A stretch of DNA of 64,000 nucleotides, taken from positions 94,360 to 158,359 of the forward strand of contig NZ_MORL01000011.1 in NCBI RefSeq assembly GCF_001870735.1, read 5' to 3'. Shown here piece by piece: positions 10,569 through 19,381 of the stretch. Made by a program: the position numbers and the translations under genes. This DNA is from Arsenicibacter rosenii. GTDB lineage: Bacteria; Bacteroidota; Bacteroidia; Cytophagales; Spirosomataceae. Within the stretch, counting starts at the first letter, position 1; the number at the start of each line of letters is the position of its first letter. The notes under the pieces are model-generated. The model did no database searches and was not told the origin of the DNA. It worked only from the letters and a program-made list of their open reading frames with translations.

Positions 10569-10583
10569 CTAATTTCACCGGAT

Positions 10584-11206
10584 ATGAACACACCACTCAA
10601 CAAATTTGACCACGAAGAGCTTAACGACTGGATACTAGCTATCGAAAAATCATTCGGTATTCACTTTGCCGAAGGCGAAATCATCGCAACAACCGCTGAT
10701 GAGCTGCATGCCGCTATTATGGCAAAGCTTCCTGAGCACCCAGACAACAGTTGCACCTCACAGCAAGCTTTTTATAAACTCCGGCAAGCCCTCCGAACGG
10801 TTTCGCCTGTACAGGACATACGACCTTCGACAGCACTCAGCATGATTTTTCCAAAACAGGAAAGGCGTGCTGCCGTCCGGCAACTTGAGCATGAACTTGG
10901 CGTTTCAGTACACCTGCTGAAACCACCGGACTGGCTGGTAACCTGCCTTTTTTTTGCCTGCTGACATCACCTTTACTGCTGTTTTTCAGTGGTTTTCTGT
11001 TTACTACGGTACTGTTTTCGGCAATAGGAGGCTTATGCCTCTCTACTGTGTACGGGCGACATATGACTATCAAAACAGTTGGTGAACTGACCTATAAGGT
11101 CAGTATGGAGCACTATCAGGCCTGCCGCCGTCAACCCGGTACAATCAACCGACAGGAGGTTGACAGATTATGTCGGCAGTGGTTCACGAAAGAATTCGCA
11201 GTTTAA
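10584..11206 (+). pseudogene. ACP-like membrane protein gene with a frameshift in a T8 run
   Basis: From ATG 10,584 the frame encodes an acyl-carrier-like N-terminal domain (FDHEELNDWILAIEKSFGI, then TADELHAAIMAKL) and runs into a stop at 10,964. The T8 run at 10,948-10,955 lies just before it. Reading one base back at that run continues through LLTSPLLLFFSGFLF, a second hydrophobic segment, then TVGELTYKVSMEHYQ and a Cys-rich tail to TAA 11,204-11,206. The second half makes protein sense only after the shift: membrane helices and a domain resembling the N-terminal one. One missing T would explain it. It could be a real null allele, phase variation, slippage, or a sequencing error. Confidence 0.65.
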
Positions 11207-11234
11207 CCGCCGGCAGTTTTCAGGTAATCAGGCG

Positions 11235-11576
11235 ATCAATCCGCTCCGTAGGAGCGCAACAGCGCAGCGTCGGTAGCAACAACATCCCGCATCAATCCGC
11301 CCTGTAGGGGCGGTACAAACGCTGGTTTCGTACCTATGGCACGAGACGGTGGCTGGGAACCTCACGGGCGGGCTACCGACGCTCCGCTGTATTGTCCCTG
11401 ACGGGACAATTATCCGACAATCCGCTCCGTAGGAGCACAACAGCGCAGCGTCGGTAGCCCCCCAAACGCCATATATCAATCCGCTCCGTAGGAGCGCAAC
11501 AGCGCAGCGTCGGTAGCCCCCCCAAACGCCATGTATCAATTGCTCCGTAGGAGCATAACAGCTCAGCGTCGATAGA
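11235..11576. repeat. Cluster of GCTCCGTAGGAGC palindromic repeats
   Basis: Four direct copies of a roughly 42-bp unit occur at 11,235-11,277, 11,418-11,458, 11,475-11,517 and 11,535-11,576. Each contains the palindrome GCTCCGTAGGAGC (last copy slightly worn), a short AACAGCGCAGCG block and CGGTAGC at the end. The last three are spaced 57-60 bp and separated by CCCAAACGCC-containing spacers. Between copies 1 and 2 lies an opposite-strand relative (GGCTACCGACGCTCCGC near 11,373-11,390) followed by a TTGTCCCTGACGGGACAA hairpin. No gene is present in the 372-bp gap; the only frames here are made by the repeats. Confidence 0.75.
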
Positions 11577-11578
11577 AA

Positions 11579-11875
11579 CTACTGCCGTTGCGACAGCCGG
11601 TCGTATTCCCGTTCAATCATACTTTTTTCATCGCCACCGTGGTATACGCTGAAATAGTGGGAAGCCAGCCCGATGCCCCAACCCAGCGTTGCCCAGATTG
11701 GCCACGGATAGATAAAGCCGCTCTTGTTAAAAAACAAGCTTGTTACTAACCAGATCGCCCACAAACCGGCTAACACGATGACGTAGGTGCGTAAGTGCAT
11801 TTTAAAACCGACCCGTGCCTTGGCCTGACGCCAGATATATGGATCGTGTGACAGATTGGTTGACTGAGTTTCCAT
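11579..11875 (-). CDS. 2TM domain-containing protein
   Basis: A 98-aa protein with the arrangement of the Bacteroidetes 2TM family: an N-terminal HDPYIWRQAKARVGFKMHL segment, two transmembrane helices (YVIVLAGLWAIWLVTSLFF and IYPWPIWATLGWGIGLASHYF) and a charged C-terminal ERE-containing tail. These domains occur in membrane proteins and next to LytTR regulators; the function is unknown. It is divergent from the PolX-like gene. Confidence 0.8.
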   Translation of the reverse strand: METQSTNLSHDPYIWRQAKARVGFKMHLRTYVIVLAGLWAIWLVTSLFFNKSGFIYPWPIWATLGWGIGLASHYFSVYHGGDEKSMIEREYDRLSQRQ

Positions 11876-12011
11876 GACTTCGGTTCGTTTAGTAGTTTGG
11901 CTGACAGCCTATTGGCCTGTCATTGATGAATCAAAGGTAGCGTACGGTCCCCCGCTTCGCTATCAGATTCTGACCAATTGCCTAACTTGCGGAGTAAACA
12001 GGCTTTTTACC

Positions 12012-13736
12012 ATGACAAACGCTGATATTGTCGATATACTCGAACAAACCACCAAATTGCTGGAACTACACAACGACGATCCCTTTAAAATCCGCTCGTA
12101 TCAGTCGACCGCCTTCAATCTGGATAAGCTTACCGAAGATATTACGGAACTACCCGCTACCGAGCTGGTCAAACTGCCCGGCATTGGTAAGAGTATGGCC
12201 AACAAAATCCGCGAAATCATCGACACCGGACACCTGAATGAACTGGACACCCTCCTGTCACAAACCCCTGAGGGTGTGCTGGATATGTTCCGGATCAAAG
12301 GCATTGGCCCAAAAAAAATCCGCACCATCTGGCACGAACTGGGTATCGAAAACCTGCGCGACCTGCAACTTGCCTGCGAGAATGGCCAGATCGCTACACT
12401 AAAAGGCTTCGGAGCCAGCACACAGGAAAAAATCCTCAGCTCGCTGGAGTTCCTGCAAAGCCAGAGCGGCAAAATCCGGATGGATAAGGCCGATGCCCTG
12501 GCCGGTGTTCTGCGCGATGCCATTGCCCCGCAGGTCGACCGGGTAGAAATCAGCGGGCAGGTACGCCGGAAAGCACAGGAAGTTGATACCATTCAGCTCC
12601 TGATCGGTACCAGCCAGCTACGGGCGACCATGAACGCTCTGAATACCATTCCGTTTCTGCACCAGCACGCAGCCGAATCCTCGCCGTTTGCCTGGCGCGG
12701 GTCGATGGATGGTACTGAGGTTGCCATCGAGCTGCTGCTTTATCCGGCCAATCAGCTTGATCGTCAGTTGTTTATTCACACGGCCGCTGAGGCCCATCTG
12801 AAACAGGCGGGGCAGGCGGGACAAACATTGCTGCAGGCTGCCATGTCCGGCGACGATACGACCGAAACGGCTATTTATGACCGGGCAGGCCTTCCGTATA
12901 TCGTACCCGAAATGCGGGAAGATGCCTTTGCGTTCCGGTGGTCGGCCTACCACCAGGCAGATGAGCTGGTGACCTGGGATGATCTGCGGGGAACGCTGCA
13001 TAACCACAGCACCTGGTCGGATGGCAAACATACACTCGGGCAGATGGCCGATGCTACCCGCGAGCTGGGCCTCAGTTATTTCGGAATTGCCGACCATTCG
13101 CAGACGGCAGCGTATGCCAACGGCCTGAAACCACAGCAGGTCCGTGAGCAACATGCCGATATCGACCGCCTGAACGAGCAGTACGGTCCCGATTTCCAGA
13201 TCCTGAAAGGCATTGAGTCGGATATTCTGGGCGATGGCTCCCTGGATTATGAGACCGATACCCTGGCCCTGTTCGATTATGTCGTGGCATCGGTTCATCA
13301 GAACCTGAACATGGCCATCGATAAGGCGACGGCACGGCTCATTAAAGCCATCGAAAACCCGTATACAACCATTCTCGGCCACCCGACCGGCCGCTTATTG
13401 CTGGCCCGCGCCGGTTACCCGATTGACCACAAAGCGGTTATCGACGCCTGTGCGGCCCACCATGTAATTATTGAGATTAATGCCAGTCCTTACCGCCTCG
13501 ACATCGACTGGCGCTGGATCGACTATGCCATGCAGCAGGGCGTTATGCTCAGCATTAATCCCGACGCCCACAGCACAACGGGTTTGCTCGATATGCACTA
13601 TGGTATTGCCATTGGGCGTAAAGGCGGCCTAACCCGGAAAATGACGTTTAACGCCCTCACGTTGCCCGAAATGAAGGCATGGCTTGCCGACCGTAAGCAG
13701 CGGAAAGGCATTGAACTCCCGGCCAATAGCCGTTAA
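12012..13736 (+). CDS. PolX-family protein: HhH, degenerate polymerase domain, intact PHP domain
   Basis: Taken from ATG 12,012 (MTNADIVDILEQTTKLLEL), 574 aa, the usual length of bacterial PolX. An N-terminal 8-kDa-type helical domain (DPFKIRSYQSTAFNL) is followed by helix-hairpin-helix motifs (LPGIGKSMANKIREI, IKGIGPKKIRTIW). The nucleotidyltransferase region reads SGQVRRKAQEVDTIQLLI where active PolX has a GSxRR...DxD pattern, and GTEVAIELLL where the third Asp is expected. The PHP domain keeps its metal ligands: LHNHSTWSDG, GIADHS, GIESDI, SVHQ, GHPTGR, INPDAHST. It is therefore probably a DNA-repair phosphoesterase or 3'-5' exonuclease without polymerase activity. Confidence 0.85.
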   Translation: MTNADIVDILEQTTKLLELHNDDPFKIRSYQSTAFNLDKLTEDITELPATELVKLPGIGKSMANKIREIIDTGHLNELDTLLSQTPEGVLDMFRIKGIGPKKIRTIWHELGIENLRDLQLACENGQIATLKGFGASTQEKILSSLEFLQSQSGKIRMDKADALAGVLRDAIAPQVDRVEISGQVRRKAQEVDTIQLLIGTSQLRATMNALNTIPFLHQHAAESSPFAWRGSMDGTEVAIELLLYPANQLDRQLFIHTAAEAHLKQAGQAGQTLLQAAMSGDDTTETAIYDRAGLPYIVPEMREDAFAFRWSAYHQADELVTWDDLRGTLHNHSTWSDGKHTLGQMADATRELGLSYFGIADHSQTAAYANGLKPQQVREQHADIDRLNEQYGPDFQILKGIESDILGDGSLDYETDTLALFDYVVASVHQNLNMAIDKATARLIKAIENPYTTILGHPTGRLLLARAGYPIDHKAVIDACAAHHVIIEINASPYRLDIDWRWIDYAMQQGVMLSINPDAHSTTGLLDMHYGIAIGRKGGLTRKMTFNALTLPEMKAWLADRKQRKGIELPANSR

Positions 13737-13745
13737 ACGGCCACT

Positions 13746-13796
13746 GGTTCAGGAGGCATCTATACCCTGTAAACCGGATAAGATGCCTCCTGAACC
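13746..13796. terminator. Long inverted repeat downstream of the PolX-like gene
   Basis: A perfect 16-bp inverted repeat GGTTCAGGAGGCATCT / AGATGCCTCCTGAACC (13,746-13,761 with 13,781-13,796) starts 10 nt after the stop. No T tract follows, so it may protect the 3' end or terminate inefficiently. Confidence 0.5.
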
Positions 13797-13931
13797 GGTC
13801 TTCAAACAATCACTTCTATAAACAAATTAGTATTTAATTAACTTTAAATAAGCCTCACAAGACAGAATAGTGCCGGAAAACGAAAAAATTGTCTTTTATT
13901 TAGGTTATTTTATTTCCTAAACTCTCCTGAC

Positions 13932-16385
13932 ATGTACGTTTTTCAGCCGGATAAGCCTTGCCGTTCAGGCAATTGGCAGGCGATTATCCTTCTGATTGTT
14001 CTTCCTTTTCTGACAGGCGTTTACGGCATAGCCCGTGCTCAGACCACAGCGCACACCATTGCCGGTTATGTGCGCGAAACAGGTACGAATAAGCCCCTTT
14101 CCGGTGTTACGGTTTTCGTTCAGGAAACCCGCCGTGGCACCACTACGGACAAAGACGGATATTACCTCATCAATATTCCGGCCGGCACTTATAGTCTGCT
14201 GATAACATCCGTCGGGTATCTGAAACAAACGCAGAAAATTAAAGTCCCTCCCAGCGTCTACGAAAACAATATTCTGCTTGCGCCCGACACTAAACTGCTC
14301 GATGAGGTTACAGTCCGGACGGAAAGCGTCGACCGGAACGTCAAGAAAATTGAGATGGGTGTCGCCCAGATGTCGATCCGGAACATCAAACGCATGCCCG
14401 CCCTGATGGGCGAAGTGGATATTGTGCGCAGCCTGTTGCTGCTGCCCGGGGTTTCGACCGTGGGCGAAGGGGCCACGGGGATCAACGTGCGCGGTGGTAG
14501 TATTGACCAGAACCTTGTTTTGCTCGACGATGCTCCGATTTACAACTCATCGCACCTGATGGGGTTCTTTTCCGTATTTAATCCGGATGCGGTACGGGAT
14601 GTGACCTTGCAGAAAGGTAGTCTGCCCGCCCGTTATGGTGGCCGTGTTTCGTCGGTACTGGATGTACGTTCCAAAGAACCGGACAACGAAAAGCTGACCG
14701 TCAGCGGAGGCATAGGCCTTATTTCCAGCCGCTTAGGTATTGAAGGGCCGCTATCCCGGAAAACAACCGGGCCGCCGAAACTCACGTTTCTGGCCGATGC
14801 CCGTCTGTCGGCAAACAGTTTCCTGTTTCAGCTCGGGCCGCCGAATATCCGTGATACCCGTGCCAGTTTCTATGACCTGACGGCCAAGGTTAAATACCTG
14901 CCCAATGAGAAAAATACAGTCTGGCTGTCTGGTTACGCCAGCCACGACTTTATCCGTTTCCCGTCCGATTCACTGCTTTCGCTGGATATCAATTCGTCGC
15001 GAACCGACTTTTATTACCGGACAACCAACGGCTCCATTAAATGGACACATACCTTTAAAGATAATCTGTCTTCGACCATTACCGGGGTAATGGGGCATTA
15101 TTCCGCTGCCCTCGCCGGTCCTGATTCCAGCAATGCATTCCGTCTGCAATCTGACCTCTGGACGAACATTGTCAAAGCCGAACTGGACTATACCACCGGT
15201 AAACACAAGCTGTCGGGCGGCCTTCAGACAACGATATACCGGCTTTCGCCCAACTCGCTGATTCCGGGGCCGAATTCCAATGTGTTGCCGGTTACCTTGC
15301 CGAAAGAACACGGTCTGGAAGCAGCGCTGTTCATTGAAGACGAGATTACGTTAACCAAAACAATATCGGCCATTGCCGGGCTGCGCTACAGCCAGTTCTT
15401 AAACTATGGTCCGGCAACGGTGCAGCAATATGCCGGCTCCGGCGGATTACTGGCAGACAATGTTACCGGCGAACAGACCTATAGCTCCGGCAGCCTTGTG
15501 AAAACCTACGGTGGGCTCGAACCTCGTCTGGCCTTCCGGTGGAGCCAAAACCCCGAAAGCTCGGTGAAACTGTCGTATACGCGAATGCGCCAGTATCTCA
15601 ACCTGATTTCGAACACGACGGCGGCCCTGCCAACATCACGCTGGAAGCTGAGTGATACTTATACGAAACCGCAGATTGCCGATCAGCTCTCCCTTGGCTA
15701 TTTCCGGAACTTCGATAACAACACCTACGAAACATCGGCCGAGGTGTATTATAAAAACATTCAGAATGCCGTTGATTACCGCGACGGGGCCCAGCTACTG
15801 CTCACCCCCAACCCCGAAACAGAACTGCTTCAGGGCAAAGGCAAGGCCTACGGGCTGGAGTTAATGGTGAAGAAAAACAAAGGCTTTATGACCGGCTGGT
15901 TAAGCTATGCCTATAGCCGCAGTCTGCTGCTGATTAACGGCCCGACACCCGGCGAACGGGTCAACAACGGCAACTGGTTTCCGGCCAATTTTGATAAGCC
16001 GCATACGGTGAATGCCGTTGCTATTTACCGGCCGTCACTGACGTTCAACGCGTCGTTTAACTTTACCTACAGCACCGGCCGGCCGGTTACGATCCCTTAT
16101 GCCAAAGCACGCGTAAACGGGGTTATTGTGCCGATTTATCTCGACCGCAACCAGCAGCGCATCCCGGATTACCACCGGCTTGACCTGTCGCTGACCTGGG
16201 AGAAGCACCCCGAAAAATCGAAAAAATACTGGTATAGCTGGGTTTTCTCCATCTACAACCTGTATGGCCGGCAAAATGCCTACTCTGTCTTTTTCAAACT
16301 ACGCAGCAGTTCCTTCAGCGACGCCTATAAGCTGTCGATTTTCGGTGCTCCCCTGCCTTCGCTTACGTATAATTTCAAGTTTTAA
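13932..16385 (+). CDS. TonB-dependent outer-membrane receptor with carboxypeptidase-regulatory-like domain
   Basis: An 817-aa protein. A signal peptide ends near ARAQ, then a CarboxypepD_reg-like domain (IAGYVRETGTNKPLSGVTVFV, DKDGYYLINIPAGTYSLLITSVGY), a plug domain (VRSLLLLPGVSTVGEGATGINVRGGS, DDAPIYNSSHLMGFF) and a beta-barrel to the C-terminal LPSLTYNFKF. It would import an unknown substrate across the outer membrane using TonB energy. It is directly followed by a DUF4249 lipoprotein, the common Bacteroidetes pairing of a small SusC-like receptor with a surface lipoprotein. No glycan-degrading gene is adjacent, so a sugar substrate is not indicated. Confidence 0.9.
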   Translation: MYVFQPDKPCRSGNWQAIILLIVLPFLTGVYGIARAQTTAHTIAGYVRETGTNKPLSGVTVFVQETRRGTTTDKDGYYLINIPAGTYSLLITSVGYLKQTQKIKVPPSVYENNILLAPDTKLLDEVTVRTESVDRNVKKIEMGVAQMSIRNIKRMPALMGEVDIVRSLLLLPGVSTVGEGATGINVRGGSIDQNLVLLDDAPIYNSSHLMGFFSVFNPDAVRDVTLQKGSLPARYGGRVSSVLDVRSKEPDNEKLTVSGGIGLISSRLGIEGPLSRKTTGPPKLTFLADARLSANSFLFQLGPPNIRDTRASFYDLTAKVKYLPNEKNTVWLSGYASHDFIRFPSDSLLSLDINSSRTDFYYRTTNGSIKWTHTFKDNLSSTITGVMGHYSAALAGPDSSNAFRLQSDLWTNIVKAELDYTTGKHKLSGGLQTTIYRLSPNSLIPGPNSNVLPVTLPKEHGLEAALFIEDEITLTKTISAIAGLRYSQFLNYGPATVQQYAGSGGLLADNVTGEQTYSSGSLVKTYGGLEPRLAFRWSQNPESSVKLSYTRMRQYLNLISNTTAALPTSRWKLSDTYTKPQIADQLSLGYFRNFDNNTYETSAEVYYKNIQNAVDYRDGAQLLLTPNPETELLQGKGKAYGLELMVKKNKGFMTGWLSYAYSRSLLLINGPTPGERVNNGNWFPANFDKPHTVNAVAIYRPSLTFNASFNFTYSTGRPVTIPYAKARVNGVIVPIYLDRNQQRIPDYHRLDLSLTWEKHPEKSKKYWYSWVFSIYNLYGRQNAYSVFFKLRSSSFSDAYKLSIFGAPLPSLTYNFKF

Positions 16386-16421
16386 TCCGGCAGATTCTAC
16401 GTAGCAGTCCTTTAACCTGTC

Positions 16422-17495
16422 ATGAAAACAACAACCTATATTATCTATTTTGTTTTACTGTTTCTCGGGTCCTGCATCAAACCCTATAACCTGGATATTC
16501 CGTCGATGGAGGGGTTGATGATCGTGGATGGCCTGGTAACCGACTTTCCCGGACAAACCTTTGTTTCCCTGACCCGTACCGCCGATTACACAGCCAGTTC
16601 GCTTAACCTGACTGTTCAGAAAGCGCTGGTTACCATCAGCGATAATCTGGGACAGAAAACGCAGCTGGTGGAAGTAGGGGCAGGTTTGTACAAGCCTGCG
16701 TTAACGACCTGGGCAGGCATGGCAGGCCGGACCTATACCCTGACGGTGACGACCACAGACGGCAAAACCTACCGTTCGCAACCCGATCTGCTGAGCGCCG
16801 TGCCACCGATTGATACGCTGTACTACAGTTACAACCGTAAGGCAACGGCCGGATCAGATTATGTTGATAAAGGTTTTGATGTATACATTGATACAAAAGA
16901 TCCGGCAACACCCGACAACTATTACCGCTGGAGCTGGCAGGCGTTTCAACGGGTCCTTTTCTGCGAAATTGAAGTGGTCCGCAACCGGTTTTCCAACAAT
17001 GCGGAGACGCTGATTCCGCACTACTGTTGTACCGACTGCTGGGATATTAACCGGTGCTATTCCTGTGTAACAACCACCTCCGATAAGCTCATTAACGGCC
17101 AGAAAATCAGCCGGCAGCCGGTACTGCGGGCGCCGTTTGAGTCAATTGCCCCCTATTACGTAGAGATCACCCAGTATTCGATCAGCAAAGCGGCATTTGA
17201 TTACTGGAAAACGGTTAAAAGTCTGGCCCAGAATACCGGCGGCATTTTTGATTCGGCACCGATTACCCTGGGTGGCAACGTCAGCAATGTCAATGATCCG
17301 GCGGAGCGCGTTTTCGGCTTTTTCGGCGCCTCGGGTGCGTCTACGAAGGCGGTTCTGATTGATCGCTCCAAAACCGGCGATACCCCGAATCTGCTGCCGC
17401 CGCCACCACCGGTGCCCTCAATGCCACCACCCTGCCGGACCTGCGTCGAAAGTATCTATCGCACGGGCGTTAAACCACGCTGGTGGAAAGATTAA
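16422..17495 (+). CDS. DUF4249 family lipoprotein
   Basis: A 357-aa protein with a lipoprotein signal (LLFLGSC) followed by IKPYNLDIPSMEGLMIVDGLVTD, the typical opening of DUF4249 proteins. Beta-rich Ig-like strands follow (VTISDNLGQKTQLVEV, TYTLTVTTTDGKTYRS). A Cys-rich insertion (YCCTDCWDINRCYSC) and a Pro-rich patch near the C-terminus are visible. It lies 36 nt after the TonB receptor and is probably co-transcribed, forming an outer-membrane complex with it. The ligand is unknown. Confidence 0.85.
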   Translation: MKTTTYIIYFVLLFLGSCIKPYNLDIPSMEGLMIVDGLVTDFPGQTFVSLTRTADYTASSLNLTVQKALVTISDNLGQKTQLVEVGAGLYKPALTTWAGMAGRTYTLTVTTTDGKTYRSQPDLLSAVPPIDTLYYSYNRKATAGSDYVDKGFDVYIDTKDPATPDNYYRWSWQAFQRVLFCEIEVVRNRFSNNAETLIPHYCCTDCWDINRCYSCVTTTSDKLINGQKISRQPVLRAPFESIAPYYVEITQYSISKAAFDYWKTVKSLAQNTGGIFDSAPITLGGNVSNVNDPAERVFGFFGASGASTKAVLIDRSKTGDTPNLLPPPPPVPSMPPPCRTCVESIYRTGVKPRWWKD

Positions 17496-17533
17496 CATTG
17501 CCGGAGCGCTTCACGAACCCGGCTTTATCTGCT

Positions 17534-17541
17534 TATCTTTG
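17534..17541 (+). promoter_or_regulatory. Bacteroidetes -7 box (TATCTTTG)
   Basis: An exact TAnnTTTG match 6 nt upstream of ATG 17,548, again implying a very short or absent 5' leader. It supports 17,548 as the real start of the glycosyltransferase instead of the earlier in-frame codon that overlaps the DUF4249 gene. Confidence 0.5.
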
Positions 17542-17547
17542 CAGCGT

Positions 17548-18510
17548 ATGCCGAAGTTTCTGATTATCCGTTTTTCGTCTATTGGCGATATTGTCCTGAC
17601 TACCCCCGTTATCCGTTGCCTCAAACAACAGGTTGCCGGTGCAGAAGTGCATTTCTGTACTAAAAAGGCAAATAAAGTCCTGATCGATGACAACCCGTAT
17701 ATCGACAAGCGGTTTTATCTGGAAGGGTCATTAAACGAGTTAGTCCGGCAGCTCCGGCAGGAAAAATATGACTATATCATCGATCTGCACAACAACCTGC
17801 GCACGAGTCTTATCAAACTGCGGCTGGGTGTAAAGTCCTACAGTTTCGACAAACTGAACTGGCAGAAATGGTTGCTGGTCCGCTGGAAAATCAACGTGAT
17901 GCCCACCGTTCATATCGTTGACAGGTATATGGCGACCGTGAAACCGTTCGGAGTGACGAATGACCGGAAGGGGCTCGATTATTTTATTCCCTACAAAGAC
18001 CAGATTGAACCGGACTGGCTCCCGGATACCCACCGGCGCGGTTACATTGCCTATGCCATCGGCGGACAGCATGCGACCAAAAAACTACCGGTACCGCGTA
18101 TGATTGAGTTGTGCCGGAAGATTAATTACCCGATTGTGCTGCTGGGAGGGAAAGAAGACGCCGAAGCCGGCGAACAGATTGAAAAAGCCCTGGGCAACCG
18201 GCTGATTTATAACGCGTGCGGCAAATATAACCTGAACCAGTCGGCCGACCTGCTGCAACGGGCCCGCGTCGTTTTCAGCCACGATACAGGCCTGATGCAC
18301 ATTGCCGCAGCGCTGAAGAAAAAAGTATACTCGATCTGGGGAAATACGACGCCGCTACTGGGCATGTATCCCTACCAAACACCTTTTGTCATACTGGAAA
18401 ATAACAACCTGAGTTGCCGTCCGTGCTCAAAAATCGGGTATAAAGAGTGTCCGTTAAAGCATTTCAGATGCATGAACGACCTCGCACTGGACTTTGATCT
18501 GTCTCAGTAG
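17548..18510 (+). CDS. Glycosyltransferase family 9 (heptosyltransferase-like)
   Basis: 320 aa from ATG 17,548 (MPKFLIIRFSSIGDIVLTTP); the frame is open further upstream but the added residues are not family-like. GT9 enzymes transfer ADP-heptose or related sugars during LPS inner-core assembly on the cytoplasmic face. Visible motifs are the N-terminal IRFSSIGDIVLTTPVIRCLK, DYIIDLHNNLRTSLIKL, the second Rossmann domain with VLLGGKEDAEAGEQI, and VFSHDTGLMHIAAALKKKVYSIWG near the C-terminus. Its last 7 nt overlap the convergent gene at 18,504. Confidence 0.9.
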   Translation: MPKFLIIRFSSIGDIVLTTPVIRCLKQQVAGAEVHFCTKKANKVLIDDNPYIDKRFYLEGSLNELVRQLRQEKYDYIIDLHNNLRTSLIKLRLGVKSYSFDKLNWQKWLLVRWKINVMPTVHIVDRYMATVKPFGVTNDRKGLDYFIPYKDQIEPDWLPDTHRRGYIAYAIGGQHATKKLPVPRMIELCRKINYPIVLLGGKEDAEAGEQIEKALGNRLIYNACGKYNLNQSADLLQRARVVFSHDTGLMHIAAALKKKVYSIWGNTTPLLGMYPYQTPFVILENNNLSCRPCSKIGYKECPLKHFRCMNDLALDFDLSQ

Positions 18511-19241
18511 TCGTATACGAAGACGGTTCCTTCGCGAAAGGCCAGAATAACCTGAAAGCCGCTTTGTACGGGCACGCCATCGACTTTAGCCGGCCTCCAG
18601 GCGGGCATAATCCCGATAGAGTCGGCCACCTGAATAAACAGGTCCCGATCGGGGGCAGGTCGTTTCAGATAGGCCGTACCATCTACCCAGACACTGCCTT
18701 CGAGCGTGACAAAAGCCGGATACTGTGCCGGTTTAACGTGCTTCAGCCGGTCACGGACGAACGCCAGAAACTTATCCCGCCCGCCCGGAAAATCAGCACG
18801 CTGAATAAACGGTTCACATTCGGTGCGTTCGCCTTCGGGCGAGTAACATTGCCCGGATTTCACATAACCCCACTTATAGAGCTCTTTCCGTTTCAGCGAG
18901 CCATCTTCGTAATAGGAAAAGAAAGGCCCGTTGATCTGGTTGTTATTAAAGTCACACGCCCAGTGCAGTTGCCCGTTGGTATACCAGAACTGCGTACGGC
19001 CATGCTTTATTCTTAACTGATAGTTACTATAATGTTCTTCGGAAAGCCGGCGGCCATCTTTCGTGTAATAACGAACCGTCGCATTTTCTTTCCGGCGATC
19101 ATTAAACGTTATTTCTTCGATTCCGTCGAGGTATTCTTTCCGTTGTACACGGTCCTTCAGACGTTTGGCAAGCCGTGGATCATCTTCGTCGGTCATCCCT
19201 ACCAGCAAGCCCACCAGCATACAGATGTATAGGCTATTCAT
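18504..19241 (-). CDS. MORN-repeat-like protein with a TonB C-terminal-like domain
   Basis: A 245-aa protein with a short hydrophobic N-terminus (LYICMLVGLLVGM), so probably exported. Residues about 75-130 have MORN/YwqK-type repeats: KHGRTQFWYTNGQLHW and INGPFFSYYEDGSLKRKEL. The C-terminal part (YPAFVTLEGSVWVDGTAYL, then IGIMPAWRPAKVDGVPVQSGF) resembles the C-terminal domain of Bacteroidetes energy transducer TonB proteins, without the proline-rich spacer. Function unknown; a periplasmic protein interaction role is plausible. Confidence 0.6.
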   Translation of the reverse strand: MNSLYICMLVGLLVGMTDEDDPRLAKRLKDRVQRKEYLDGIEEITFNDRRKENATVRYYTKDGRRLSEEHYSNYQLRIKHGRTQFWYTNGQLHWACDFNNNQINGPFFSYYEDGSLKRKELYKWGYVKSGQCYSPEGERTECEPFIQRADFPGGRDKFLAFVRDRLKHVKPAQYPAFVTLEGSVWVDGTAYLKRPAPDRDLFIQVADSIGIMPAWRPAKVDGVPVQSGFQVILAFREGTVFVYDY

Positions 19242-19345
19242 TGTATTTAGGGTTGTTGTATCTAAAGTTATAAATCATCTTCCCAAAACGCAATATTATA
19301 ACGCTCACGACTAGGTATGGGTGTTAAAAATATACACAAGCGGTA

Positions 19346-19376
19346 CAAAAAAGGCGTTGATCTGTAACCAACGCCT
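19346..19376 (-). terminator. Rho-independent terminator of the exporter operon
   Basis: On the minus strand an 8-bp stem AGGCGTTG / CAACGCCT with a 9-nt loop is followed by a T-rich run, placed just after the TolC stop codon. Confidence 0.75.
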
Positions 19377-19381
19377 CTATA

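Noticed and set aside
11235..11576. Minus-strand open frame covering the repeat cluster
   Set aside because: The translation is simply the repeat unit read several times, with no gene-like features. The repeats explain it.
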